From NCBI GenBank assembly GCA_032209605.1, contig JASFXZ010000037.1, forward strand, positions 1 to 64,000: 64,000 bases of DNA, given 5' to 3'. Of this stretch, positions 35,482 to 48,579 are shown piece after piece (positions within the stretch are counted from its first letter, which is position 1; the number at the start of each line of letters is the position of its first letter). The notes beneath the pieces were generated by a model. That model made no database searches. It had not been told where the DNA came from and worked only from the letters and a program-made list of their open reading frames with translations. The position numbers and the translations under genes were made by a program. Source of the stretch: Mactromeris polynyma. Taxonomy: Eukaryota > Mollusca > Bivalvia > Venerida > Mactridae.

Positions 35482-36909
35482 ATGGCATCTGAAAATGTAA
35501 CTTATATTAAATCTTTTGCTGTATATTTCATAAAATCATGCTAGTCATAGAGAAAAGCTGAATTTGAAAATCAGAGGACACAACTCTCATACATGATTTT
35601 TGTAAAAATTAATTTGCTTTGTAACATGTATTATGGGCCGGAGGCCTTTTATTGAAATAAACATTTCGTTTGTTCGTTCGAATCGATGATAACCGAAGCA
35701 TTCCGCTCAAAGTGTCAACATTTTTTTAAACATGCAAGAAAGACTTTCGTCTCAGCTGATAGACAAGTTCTTTACTTGAAAGCTTAAACAATAAATTACA
35801 TCATGTAGTCGTCCACTTCAAAATCCTTGACACAAAAACACGTCATTATCTCAGGCGGTCGATATATAACTGCATGAAACCGGCCTTAAAAAGCACAGGT
35901 TAGGTGAAATTAACTAATTATCTTAAAGAAATCGTCCAATGAAAGGTAAAGCCCATACACTATAGGTTTAAGGCGTTTTTCAATATTTAATATACGTTAG
36001 ATGGAGAACATACGGCTTACCCATGGTTCGTGGCGATTGAGCTAGCCGGGTAATCTTCGCATACAAGGTGCCTGTGTAATATCAAAGTGTAATAATATTT
36101 AATCAATTAATGAAAAGTAAAACACAACTCTAAAAGAATATCAAACCTTTGTTTATCAAGACGAAAACACAATAAATTAAACAATAAAATCGTGATCATT
36201 ATAAATCCTGTAACATAATTATAATACTGAATACTTCTTGTCCCGTGTATTCACACAGAAATGTAACTGTTCCATTGTACGCAAGCCAGGGGCCTACTCT
36301 AGGAACTTGATTGATTCGATTTGCTAGATAATCGTTCGACAAAATCGTTCCATCCAGCGTAATTCAGTTATGTTATTAAACATATATCAAGGTTCAAAAT
36401 CACTGGAAGGGCATCGTTTGAGCATTCGCAAACGGAAGTAGAAGTGACTGAACTCCGTTAAATATCAAATCAGTATAAAATAAAGTAATGTTTTGTGGAA
36501 CACGAAAAATCGGTCAATGGCGCTACCGGGATACGAATGATCGACCCATTGCAAGAAACCTTTTGTTTCAAATGCAGTATACATGTATAAAAATGGTAAA
36601 AATGTTGGCGAGCAAATCTATATATGTTTGGAAAATTGAAAAAGAGATGCCACTTTTGTCATGTAGAAACTTATTTAAAAGGTATTCATTTGACATTGAT
36701 GTAGCTTTTTCATGCTTTTGCAATCATTTTTTTGAAAAAAATATCTGAACCGTGATATAACTTTGCACATAACACACTCAACTGTATTATATTCAGAGAT
36801 TTACCCAGTGCATAAATAACAGGTCACCACTGTAATAGTTGAAGTTATTTCCAAATAAACAGAAGAGTTCGGAGATTTGTCAATATCTTTTCAAATGTCT
36901 TCCACTGAA

Positions 36910-39080
36910 TTATCTCATCAGAAACTGCTTTGGAACTTGGCGTCTGTTCCGATTCATTTCATTAATCAGATAAGGCAGCAGGTTTTCAAATGTAAATTCT
37001 AATTTTTGTTCACGATGTTTCCCAAAACCACCAAACTCTCCGTTATGCGCAATTGAATCGAATACAGCCCTTTTGGTATGGCGTCGATGTATTACGTCTC
37101 CACGGCGACGATTTTTCTTTGTCACAAGACCATTAAGAACTGTCCAGATATGATCATCGTACAAAGGCATGTCGGGAAATGAAATTTCATCTCTATCGTC
37201 GGCTTTATATAAATCAACAGCTAGACGGAGAATGTCTCGTGTTCTTCCGTTCTCTTCATTGAACAAAAAATCCTGAACAGACTGTTTAATGATATCGTCT
37301 TCGAAATCCTTGACGTATGGAAAATGGTTGACCCCATGGTGGCGCTATAAGAAAAAAGTGAGTTGTTAGAAAAGTGAAGATTAAGTTGTTACAAGGAACG
37401 CCACACACACCTGTCTATGGCTCCCCGCAGATCTCAGGGAAACATTAATGTATGAAACATTAGGAGTTGATGTGATGTAAGGGCAACCATCTTTGGTAAT
37501 GGGGAAGTAAAGAATAGTATGATTTATCAAAAACAACAATGGGCAATTGAAGGGGACAGTGGAGGATAAGGGTGTGATGGATGGAATACACCACAGCTAA
37601 GAAAACAAGCGACCACATGCCAAAAGGTGTTGGGAGGCGGTTACACGAATATTATAAGTCAAAGAACATACAAGGGGAAGAAGATTTTAACATTCATCTG
37701 AAACATGAAAATAAATTATAAACATATAGCGGTTTACAGCATTGGGTCTGTCAATACAACATCGATTTACGAACTAGCTAACCACACACGTAACCGCTAT
37801 ATGGTCATTGATTTGCAACACATAAACATTAACTGACTCAGTAAGCAAAACTAAAACATAAAAGCTATTAACCATTACGTACACAATAAGATACCCACGG
37901 TAAATATACTATACCAAATAATCTAACCGCCTCAGGAGCAGACGACAGGAGCTTGAAATGCAATGCAACCATATTTACTTTACTTTGATATATTTTACCA
38001 CATGTACGAGTACAATACTATAAAAAATAATTTTCAACAATGGGATCTACTTTTCAGTGAAATAAAAATGAGAAACAGTAGCGGAGGAAATGCCCCTACT
38101 CATTCACAAAACAAATGCCCATATCTAGAAGGTACTAGATCAAATTGAATAAATAGGAAAGGGAAACAACATAATACAACAGACATGAAGAGATTCCAGA
38201 CAACACAACTACACAGTTTTGAAACTGACGATATAAGCAAGTGAGGCGGGTTTAAGTCCCAACAAAAACAGACTTCCGGAAAGAAATAACTGGTCATATT
38301 GGTAATGAAACTTCGAATTTGAAAACTACATATTTTTATAAAATTCACACCCATACCATTGTAACATTTGTATCCGTGAACGAAGGTGTAAAAGTGTCAC
38401 AATAAGAAAACAAAATGTACGTTTTAAAGTTCTGATATGCTTCTACCAAGACAACACTCATCAGGAAATGACACACGCATTAACTGAGCCTCCCAATAGA
38501 CAAAATAAAAGCTACGAATAGCGAGAGGGAATCTTCGATAAAATGAAACAGAAAACACAAACAAAGCAGGAACAAACACTAACACAACAGGCGAGTCTAT
38601 CTGATTAAATCCATTTCCACGAAAACGACTGTGTACTTAAGTCAGGCGGAAGGCGAATTGGCAAAACATCAAATAAAACTGATGTAATGTGGAGAATGGG
38701 AAACACTAAAACTATTAACAAATAAACAGAAACAGGGAAATGAGGAGCAACATTGGACTACATATACCAATTAAATGTTGAGACAGTCCACATTAATACT
38801 ATATTATAAGGACTAAACCCAGTTAAAATAACACATGCTAGTATCAGTGATATAAGAAAATAGCCTACGTGATCTCATGGAATTGAACATTTTCCTGCGT
38901 ACTTTTCTACTCGTATATAAGAAATTCCCTTAATTTTCCTTTGTTGAAAGATAACTTTTCTGATAAAAAATGAATAAGACTTACATTTCTGCTTGCAGGT
39001 AAAGTCAACGTCGAGTTAAACAGAATCGTCCCCGTCAATACTACTTGAATCCATAGTCTTGTTGTGTCCGTCATCTTCAT
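36910..39080 (-). CDS. Secreted precursor, probable neuropeptide or peptide hormone
   Basis: Two exons on the minus strand, 39080-38985 and 37344-36910, join in phase 0 (GTAAGT donor, TTCTTATAG acceptor) for 176 residues. Exon 1 is a signal peptide (hydrophobic core WIQVVLTGTILF, likely cut after LPA). There are no cysteines in the mature part. A run of dibasic sites follows: KKNRRR, HRRHTKR, then AVFDSIAHNGEFGGFGK and HREQK. Cleavage at TKR and at GK would release a peptide with a C-terminal Gly available for amidation (ending FGGF-amide), though the downstream site is GKHR rather than GKR. The FDSI...FGGF pattern recalls orcokinin-type peptides of protostomes, but only one copy is present and I did not verify the match. 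The rest (PDMPLYDDHIWTVLNGL and a helical C-terminus ending QFLMR) is unfamiliar. It could instead be an uncleaved secreted protein. Confidence 0.65.
37375..37800 (+). repeat. Dispersed repeat family A, long copy
   Basis: It begins GTTACAAGGAACGCCACACA, includes TCTCAGGGAAACATTAATG, and ends around TATAGCGGTTTACAGCATTG. It lies in the intron of the secreted-precursor gene. Confidence 0.6.
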
Positions 39081-42000
39081 GTATCATGTATTATGAAACG
39101 TGAACATACTTGTCAGCATCTTTTATACCACCGAGCAGTAATGAAGTTAATTACCCGCTTAGTGCTATGATATCAAATGTACGATGATTAACTAAGGTTC
39201 GCTGAACGTGTGGGTGCGTGTTTGAAAATTACCGGAAAAACAATTATTGCCCATGATTTAAATTTATTACAGGACATTACCGCAGGAATGTGTATATGAA
39301 CAAAATATACTACATCATCTTGCAATTAAAACAAATATCCGTAACGTCATGTCCTGTATGGTACACCCGTATGTACTTTTGTAGTTCATGCCGGGTACAC
39401 CGATAACAATTGATTTGAGGACATTTTTTGTACGGCTATTTCGCATGTTTATAGTGTGTTATTACTAAACATGTATTAGTGCTCAACTCAATTTAAAATA
39501 TTAATGAGAGATAAAGTTGCTATAAATATCATTTCTGTAACCAAATTTGTATTATTTGTAATCCAAATGCCCTTCCTATCGGTGACAAATTGTTTACGAA
39601 ATGTTCGCGTAAATGAGCTAAAATATAATCAAGATACACCAGATCCGTAGCTTGACAGTAACAAAGCCACCCCACACCCATGGTTGACTTAAACATCCGT
39701 CTATATGAAACTTGAGACAGTACATGAGTAAGTTATAATTGTCACTATTATTGCAAAGCTATCGTGGCTATATCCGTATGTGGCTTAATTTTAAATTGAT
39801 TATTTGTATGAAAAGGTAGTAATCACACATTTTGGGCGATAGTTTACATTCAGGCATAGGCACTTTGAACGTTGAACCACAGTACGAGACCCGGAGAAAT
39901 GCAAATTCTCCTAGCATGCCCGTATGTTTATAAAAACGAGTGCTTTTGTTCGAAGGTAATAAATCACTAGGAGGCCTGTTATCGTTCATATACACCTCTC
40001 AGTCATATATTTGACATGAGTTAATACATGTTGTTTCTCCAGGGCCCAGAGTTATCAAAGTTACGCACCACTCGGCATTTACAGCTCAGCTGTTAAATGT
40101 TAGTCCGCTGTGTCTGAGTTTGAACATGTTAAGCTCCCGACGATTGCTTAATAGTCTTCATGTCCATTTTCTTTGAGGTTTATTGTGAATCTGAGCACTG
40201 AATGTGAGCATTTTATAACCATTATGCCCTGCACACGTTTCTGAGTTATTACACTGAGTCAAACTCAAGTCCTTAAGAAACTATCTCACCAACAGTAGTC
40301 AGTCCTAGGTTAGCACTGTTATACACGTATTTCTCTCAAATCTCCAAACTTAGGCTCATCAGAGTAGTTGAACAACAAAGTGCGGACTGCAGACTGACGA
40401 GAAACGGTAATAACGGTCCGGTTTCTGTTTCTACTATCAATACGTCTGAGTGTTTCAGCTTCGTTTAAAATTCCACGTCCGATTAGTAAGAATTCAGACC
40501 TGACATCAATTTTCCAGATTTAGTTATAAAAAAATGACACCACGGCGTATGTAAAAACCTTCTAATGACCGAAGCAGATACTAGCTGGTATTTGCTTACA
40601 CAAGTAGGACATTGTCTTAATACAAACACTTGAGATAAAAAAAAGGATAATCAAAAACTTTTGTTATTATATCTTTAATAATGTAACACATGCTGGTCAA
40701 GCATCAATACATACAACATGCCGTGGTAAATACATAGCTGTAAACATTTACGCGAAATTGTTCTGCGCCACTTTCGGGCTAGGCCAGTCGAAAAGACACC
40801 GTTAACGAAGGTGAGTGTCTTTCTTTGATCGTGTATTGTCATCGAACATCAAAAATCGGGCAAAACTATGCATTGTATCATGTAACATTTCAAACGACGT
40901 ACGTCGCGACAAAATACAAATGGCCAAAGCCTCTCTAAGAAGTGCCTAGCTGTGTAGTTTTCCCGGCGTGCAAAAGTGAGAAAGAGTAGCAAATGGCAGA
41001 AATGTTTAAGAATTTTACTTGATAATCTCCCTTGATTATCCCCGATTCTCCAAGGTGCGAGACTAATTGAATTGTCTCCCTTAGACATTGATCGCGGGGA
41101 ATGCGTCACGGATAAAAAATCAATACTGGGTCGATATTCGTTCGCGCCTTGATTAGCCACCCCACTGTGTTTAGTCAGCATAATGAAATTGCCCCGAGCT
41201 GTACTAATTTATCAGAATGTATTATACATTGATGATACTTATATTTCGAAACAAATCAATTTAATTATGCACCATAAGGTTCTGTCTTGTTTTTTTGCAG
41301 ATGGTAGCTACTTAGCTTTTTAGCATCGCAAAGCTACATTTGTCTTTTTTCAACAGAAATTATAATGACACTGACACAATACAACTACTTATTTTGTATG
41401 TTACATTTAAAAACATGATCTCGTATTTTTGACGATGGAATGCAATTATTTATACCGTCATCATATGTGCATTGGTGATAATATCTAATTGAAATAATTG
41501 TGATATATTATGTACAAGTGTGTACGCCGGACAATAAGTATAACATTTACGCCTGTAGTTTGAATAAAGTATTATGTTCTGTTCTATGTAGTTTTGCATT
41601 GTTTATATTCGGGTATTTGTTTAATATATTGCAAACAAAATTTCAATTAAAATGCACGTTTTGAGCACTATAATGGGATCCTGACTAGTCTATGATTAAG
41701 GAATAAAATCTGGATGCATTAATTTTCAAATTTTACCCCAAAGTCATAAGTGATAAGATTTATCATTTTTGCAAAAAAAAATCAAGCTACGTTGTTTTAC
41801 TATTGAAGTGAAAGTATGCATACGAAAAGTATTTAGTGTATACTTTTCATTGAAGGATCTCTCTTTCGTCTCTTTTCTCGAAAAACGATATAAAACTTAT
41901 AAAACGAATATCAAACCTAGTGGTTTTAAATTTACATTACATAAGTTATGCAGGCTATTTGTCTAAATATTTGTAACATCTGTATTACAATATTAATATC

Positions 42001-43789
42001 AAATTTTCACTTTTAAATATCAAGTTAAACAATATCATTATAAAAAAATATATTTATTGTAATCGTGTTATACTATTTTAAATTTTACACCTTTACAGAT
42101 TAAAAAGTCAATTTATAATTGACCACTCCAATATTTCATTTCAAGGCTATTCTATTAAATGTCACATTTCCCCCCAAATGTTTCTCTATAAAGAGCGCTA
42201 ATTGTTAATTAACACCTTGTATAATCGCTGCATCCGGCTTGATCACTTCAGTTAGATGTCATGCTGCGCACGCACTGTTGGATACTGATCACGCGTACAC
42301 CGCGATATATTGTGTATTCAAAATTATTGGAAAAAATCGAGATTTTGTATTTTCAGTTTTTTTTCAAATACATTGCTAATTTAAATCAAACAGGGAAGCA
42401 TGAAGATCACATTTAATTCAAATTTTAAAAACACCATTAAAATATTTATATTTCGTAGTTTATGCACATATGTGAATACATATTGTACTTTAAATATAAA
42501 TACTTTTAATGTGTATCTAAAAATGGGATATTTTATAAAATTACAGTTTTTCGTGTGTTTTTCAGTTAAAGGTATAAGGATCAATAGTAACAATTTTAGA
42601 TCAAACAGGGAAGCATGAAGATAATAATCAATCATAAAATAATTTATATCATTTTAAGAAGGAAATATTGAAGTTTGTGCTCATATGTAAATAAATTATG
42701 TGAATTAAATAACAACAAAATTATGATAATCTAAAAAACTGTTTACTCTATATTTCTATAGCGACAAATTGAGGCGGCCTGACAAATAGTTCCACCGAGA
42801 CCGTTTTTTCATGGGAGACAATATTATCAATAAGCCAGCGATTCGCTTGGGATTTCTGGCAATGTTAGGCTTCCTAACAGTTGGGGAGGGTATAAAACAA
42901 ACACGAAGAGTAATGAGGAGCAATCATGAAGGTATAAAGGAGACAATCAATGATGTAACGAAAGTTTCAATAGAAAAAAACCTACACTTAAAAAGCATGT
43001 TCCTTGTTAAAAATAAAGAATCACAAATGTTTTCCAGTGAACATTTTGTAAGACTATTTTTTACTAAAATAGACAAGTAAGATTCGAAAAAGGCAGCTAA
43101 TGGATCGAATGATAATTAATTCTGAATTTGAAATCTTCACAAACTTTTCACAAAACACTGAGATCAAAGGCTCAAAATTACACGAATCTGCATATACCGT
43201 AATTTTCCAAACACTAACACTTCTCACATCACGTTTCGCCCCATGTAGTACGTGAACCACTATCTTCACAAATATCAAGTGACGACGAAAATTTGAGTAA
43301 AATGATTGTTATATTCGAGGAATCACCTTATTTCTATAAAATATACCCAAACAACTGTCAATATCGGATAAATCTAAAATCGAAAGAGAGAGAATAAGTT
43401 GATACAGGAAACGCCGCATACATACGACAATGCCTGTCCACACAGTCCTCCGGGAAAACATGAGTCCATTAAACGTAAGGCATTTTAGGAAGCGCAAGGG
43501 TAAATACGAAATAACAGATTACTGTTTAAATGATTGTGATGGCAGAGGTATTTATATATTATAAAGGGAGACCACTGTGTAGGAGATAAACACCCACTGT
43601 CATACACTTATCGGTAAAGAGGTTGTGGTAAATTAGGGCAAATAAATGCGAGGTGTAGATTTGATATTATTACGCACAGACATGAGGCGATACATGTGGA
43701 CTATTTCATGTATATAACTGGTTAATTAAGACCTCCATTCAGTCCTCGATTTTGTTATCTACTCAAAGTGGAACGCTATAAAGAAATGA
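39081..43789. other. Intergenic, AT-rich
   Basis: No convincing gene was found. An 89-codon frame at 42811-43080 starts MGDNIINKPAIRLGFLAMLG and runs into the duplicated segment; it has no recognised motif and may be chance. A 110-codon frame on the minus strand at 40849-41181 likewise lacks support. The left edge of the acyl-CoA synthetase duplication falls at about 42977. Confidence 0.45.
43395..43500 (+). repeat. Dispersed repeat family A, fragment in duplication unit 1
   Basis: GAGAATAAGTTGATACAGGA, then ACGCCGCATACATACGACAA and CAGTCCTCCGGGAAAACA. The matching fragment in unit 2 is at about 48075-48180, so the repeat was present before the duplication. Confidence 0.6.
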
Positions 43790-43797
43790 TATAAAAA
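43790..43797 (+). promoter_or_regulatory. TATA box, synthetase copy 1
   Basis: TATAAAAA 68 bases before the ATG; the same motif is at the same distance in copy 2 (48512-48519), so the promoter was duplicated with the gene. Confidence 0.5.
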
Positions 43798-43857
43798 CTT
43801 AAGCTTTCAAAACATATTCAGTTAAAGGGTCGGTAAGATAGATCAATTTAAGGCAAG

Positions 43858-46569
43858 ATGTATTCCCTAAGTTACATTAAGCAGGAGGAAACATGTGTCG
43901 ACAATGGACTTACAACTGTGACAGAGTGTCTAAGAAAGTACGCAGAACTTTTGGGAGATCATGAATCAGTTATTTTTGCGTCCTATACAGGACGAAGAGA
44001 AGCTGTTACCTGGAATGAACTGCTTGATAAATCTGTTGCTGTGGCAACGTCGTTGGTGCAGCTTGGTTTTAAACCTGGAGAGTTTGTTGCTATAAATTTG
44101 AGATGTTGTCCAGAATGGTTGTACATCGCATTCGGAACGATATTTGCTGGAGGGTGTGTGACAAGCCTTTCTTTTACTTATAAAGATGGGAGTGATCTCG
44201 TTGCGAGCATGAAGAAGTTGGACAAGTGTTCCATGTTGGTTATGGACTCCGGAGAAGACGGTGACAACTGGAATATAGTCAAATCTTTACTTGATGATTA
44301 TGCCACTAATGGAACGGCTTCGTCCAAGAAGATGCCTTATTTAAGATATATCATTGGATACGAGAAAGGACATAGTGACTTTCTGGATGGAGTCAAGCCA
44401 TTTTATGACCTAATAAACCCATCACATCCAGATATTAATCTACCGGAGGTAAATGAAGATGCATTGGCAGTTATTCTCCAAACGTCAGGAAGCACGGGTG
44501 TCCCAAAGCTTATTGCACTCTCCCAACGCAACATGATGTTTGCCAACAAGCCAACCACTGGTGCTGGTGGATTTCTTGATCAATCAAACGTACAGTTCAA
44601 TGATCGCCCATTTACTTGGATAGGAGGATTTCCGTGGTCGGTTATATGCGGACAAAAGAGGGTGACCATAAACGGATTTGATCCAGCGCCGAAAGACAAA
44701 GTAGCTGGCATTATCGATATGGTGGTGAGAGAAAAATGCAATTTGATGACCGCTTTGCCACCAATGGTGCATGCCTTAATGGAAAGAAAGGTAAACATGA
44801 GTTCATTCAAATAATTAATTGTTCTCATAAGACATCTTCGGCCTATTTCAAAGAATATATTGCGAAATAAATGCCAATAAATGTATTACATTGCATTTCA
44901 TAGCGCATCCAGTTAGCTGTAGTTGAAGATATATAGATCACTAATTAAAAATAGCATTGGTTATTCCGGCCAAAACATGAGGTTATTCTAATAAGTTATT
45001 GTTCTCATAAGAAACATCATTATCGACATATGTCAAGGAACATAACTGCGAAATAAATGTCAAGAAAATGCCAATAATTTTATTAAATTGGTATATATAT
45101 AAACATATATCACTTATTAACATTCCATTGAGACGATTCCGGTCGAATAATGTCCTTGTGTTTTCGTTAATGATTCAAAGGTCGTGTTTGAATCTTGCGT
45201 AAGTTATTCGTAACAATAAAAGATTGGTTTCAGTAAACTAACATTTAAATAGTAAATTGTAAAATTCATCGACCTATTTCCATCACGGAATATTGATAAT
45301 ACCGGTGTCAAATCAAATGACTCATAGTCGGACGCGTTAAACCATAGGACTGAGAGTATTTTTAAGACTGGTCTGTCTAACATCACGAGTACGAAGCATT
45401 GCGACAATTCACAGTCCTTTATCTGACACATGGATTCACTAATGGGTGATTATGATTGCCAGTAAACAGATGTATTTAAGACTGAAAACTGGCGAATGAG
45501 TTGATAGGAACAGTAAGAAACAAAGGCGCGGTTATCAGTGTCACAGTGTCATAGAAAACGGGCACAGTGCTTATCTAGATTTGATTAAAGACATAGTAAG
45601 TAAATGAAAAAAATTCCACTACCCGAAATTGAATTATGTTTACGTTAATCTACTATCAATTTTCACAAATGTTCTGTGTTATGTCATGTTCATTTTTCCA
45701 CTGTCTTCATGTTGGACGGTTAATATGCTGTTAAACCACACATGCTATATGACATATATATTTCTGGATAAATATCAAATATCTGACAATAAGTGTCTAT
45801 ATTTCAGGATGAGATACCCAAGGATTGGCCCGTACAATCCTTACTTACGGGTGGTCAACCGCTGACAAAAAGTATTTCAAAGGCTATCGGATCGATTGCG
45901 CAAAATGTTGTCACGGGTTATGGTGGATCGGAATGCTTTGTTGTGTCTGTTGGAATTTCCAATGACGACAGTGGTTTTAAGGAGTACTGGTGTGGTCAAG
46001 TTATTGCAGGGCCCGCAATTGAAGTTAAAGTGGTTGATTAAAATGAAGACATTGTGCCGGTGAATACCAAAGGTGAATTGTATGTAAAATCAGAGGCAGT
46101 CTTTCGGGAATACTACAATGATCCAATCAAAACAGCGGCTGTAAAAACTCCTGACGGTTGGTACAAAACAGACGACATTGGCATGATGACAGAAAATGGC
46201 GAATTTTACGTCTATGGGAGAAAATCTAATATGATTATTTCTGGTGGAATGAATGTCACCCCTGAAATATTAGAACATTCCATCAAATCGTGTCCCGGCA
46301 TCGCCACTGTAGTTGTCGTTCCTATACCGGATGAAGTCTACTACCAAGTATTATGCGCATGTCTGATCCGTGAGAAGGGAAGTGACGTAACAGAAGAACA
46401 GGTGCGCGCCTTCTGTGAAGACATCCATAATGATAAACCAAGATTGTTCACAGTTCTTCCAAACTATTATATTTTTCTGGACAGTTTTCCTGAAACGCAC
46501 AACGGAAAACTCTCTCGTCCTGCACTTACGGAAATAGCGAAAAGATTGTGCGGAACTTCTCAGACATAA
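43858..46569 (+). pseudogene. Acyl-CoA synthetase-like gene, copy 1, with in-frame stop
   Basis: Two exons, 43858-44790 and 45808-46569, are joined by the same GTAAAC donor and TTTCAG acceptor as copy 2. Exon 1 is fully open and differs from copy 2 at about 17 of 311 residues. Exon 2 reads through GPAIEVKVVD, then meets TAA at 46039-46041 where copy 2 has GAA (Glu). Downstream the frame is open again to the normal end. A product stopping there would have about 388 residues. It would keep the nucleotide-binding TSGSTGVPK loop and YGGSE but lose the GWYKTDDIG motif, the hinge and the catalytic Lys of NGKLSRPAL, so it could not carry out adenylation and thioesterification normally. It is a young pseudogene, or a truncated adenylate-binding protein. 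A sequencing error at this base cannot be excluded from one assembly. Confidence 0.8.
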
Positions 46570-48074
46570 ATTAATCATGCTTTTAATCAGAATTCGACAT
46601 TCTGAACATTTTTAAATCACTTGTAAAATGATTATGCTGTGTTAGGATGTGTAACATTTGTTTTGTATTCTTATACTTCCAAAGATGACTTAATTTATCT
46701 AATCAAATACATGTAGTCGGGAAATCGGCGAATTTAGCGGGTCAGCGTTAAACCAACCGATACAAATTTATTGCGAGAGCTCCAGAATTACAATTTTGAT
46801 ACTATCAGAACACTGTTAAATGTTTCATGAACATTGGATATTTTACTATGGAATAACTATTGATGACTGATTTATTTCTTACCAATAAAACATACGCAGG
46901 AATTGATAAGCTTTATTTTTAATTTTTTTTTTAATTTTATGAAATGATAAACCAATTTCTGTGCAACACAGACAGACCGTAGCCCGAACACATAGCCATT
47001 GTTTACTTGGCAAAGCAAATAATGCAAAACAATATGTTTTAATTTTTTGATAATTATCATTTTGCATATAATAAATATAGGCAAAATAAATAAAAGCACC
47101 GGAAGTCCTGAATGTGGCATGCATTGTGGTTCCGGAGAACTGTCGACCATTTTCAAAGGCGGTGGCCAATTTCTTGTTCCACTTGTGAGTCAATTACACC
47201 ATTTGATCAATAAGAATATTTTATGGACTATTACTTGTGGTAAAACAGGTGAAATAAATTAAATTTGGAAAGTTCCTATGTAAGTGTTTCGCAGACATCT
47301 TAGTACAGTATACTTTTACTGTAGGCGCCGGAAACAGGATATATTACTTCACTTGGATTTAAATTATGTCGGCCATTTTGAATGTACATAACTAAATCGC
47401 CCATGTATTTACCATGCGGTTAGACATGGGTGCAAAGGTAATCATGTATGGAAATAATGCGGCAAGGAATGATCTGGCCGACAAACAACAACTGAGGAAA
47501 CTTTAGGGGGACAACCAGGGGATAAATATTTAATAGATGGAATACTTCACGTAACAAGTTGTGATGTTTTTTATCTAGCCTGATAATACAAACAGCATTT
47601 CTGTTACCGAATGTTACTTATCTGTAGTTTGATAGTAACAAAGTCACCCACTCGCACTTACAGTCGACTTAAAAAACCTACACTTAAAAAGCATGTTCCT
47701 TGTTGAAAATAAAGAATCACAAATGTTTTCCAGTGAACATTTTGTAAGACTATTTTTTGACTAAAATAGACAAGTAAGATTCGAAAAAGGCAGCTCTAAT
47801 GATAATTACTTCTGAATTTGAAATCTTCACAAACTTTTCACAAAACACTGAGATTAAAGGCTCAAAATTACACGAATCTGCATATACCGTAATTTTCCAA
47901 ACACTAACACTTCTCACATCACGTTTCGCCCCATGTAGTACGTTAACCACTATCTTCACAAATATCATGTGGCGTCGAATATTTGAGTAAAATGATTGTT
48001 ACATTCGTGGAATCACCTTATTTCTATAAAATGTACCCAAGAAACTGTCAATATCGGATAAATCTAAAATCGAA

Positions 48075-48180
48075 AGAGAGAGAATATGTTGATACAGGAA
48101 GCGCTGCATACATACGACAATGCCTGTTCACACAGTCCTCCGGGAAAACAAGAGTCCATTAAACGTAAGGCATTTGAGGA
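48075..48180 (+). repeat. Dispersed repeat family A, fragment in duplication unit 2
   Basis: GAGAATATGTTGATACAGGA, then GCATACATACGACAATGCCT and CAGTCCTCCGGGAAAACA. It matches the fragment at 43395-43500. Confidence 0.6.
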
Positions 48181-48511
48181 AGCGCAAGGGTAAATACGAA
48201 ATAACAGATTACTGTTTAAATGATTGTGATGACAGAGGTATTTATACATTATAAAGGGAGACCACTGTGTAGGAGATAAACACCCACTGGCATACGCTTA
48301 TCGGTAAAGAGGTTGTGGTAAATTAGGGCAGATAAATGCAAAAATAGTTTCAAAGTTAGCATACGACAAGTCGCGAGGTGTAGATTTGATATTATTATGC
48401 ACCGACATGAGGCGATAAATGTGGACTATTTCATGCATATAACATTAATTAAGACCTCCATTCAGTCCAAGAATTTTTATCAAATCAAAGTGGAACGCTA
48501 TAAGGAAATGC

Positions 48512-48519
48512 TATAAAAA
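48512..48519 (+). promoter_or_regulatory. TATA box, synthetase copy 2
   Basis: TATAAAAA 68 bases before the ATG at 48580, in the same position as in copy 1. Confidence 0.5.
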
Positions 48520-48579
48520 CTTAAGCTTTCAAAACATATTCAGTTAAAGGGTCGGTAAGATAGATCAATTTAAGGCAAG

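Larger units (their letters stand above)
42977..46575 (+). repeat. Segmental tandem duplication, unit 1
   Basis: From AAAAAACCTACACTTAAAAA at 42977 to just after the synthetase stop, the sequence matches 47671-51326 nearly base for base, including the promoter, both exons and the intron. Unit 2 has about 30 extra bases near 48340 and small intron differences. Unit spacing is about 4.7 kb. Confidence 0.85.

Noticed and set aside
42811..43080. An 89-codon frame starting MGDNIINKPAIRLG
   Set aside because: Half lies in the duplicated promoter-side sequence, the matching region in unit 2 lacks the start, and no motif is recognised.
44580..44828. Antisense frames over the synthetase exons (also at 49302-49550)
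   Set aside because: Shadows of the plus-strand coding exons; both copies show them only because the coding strand is conserved.
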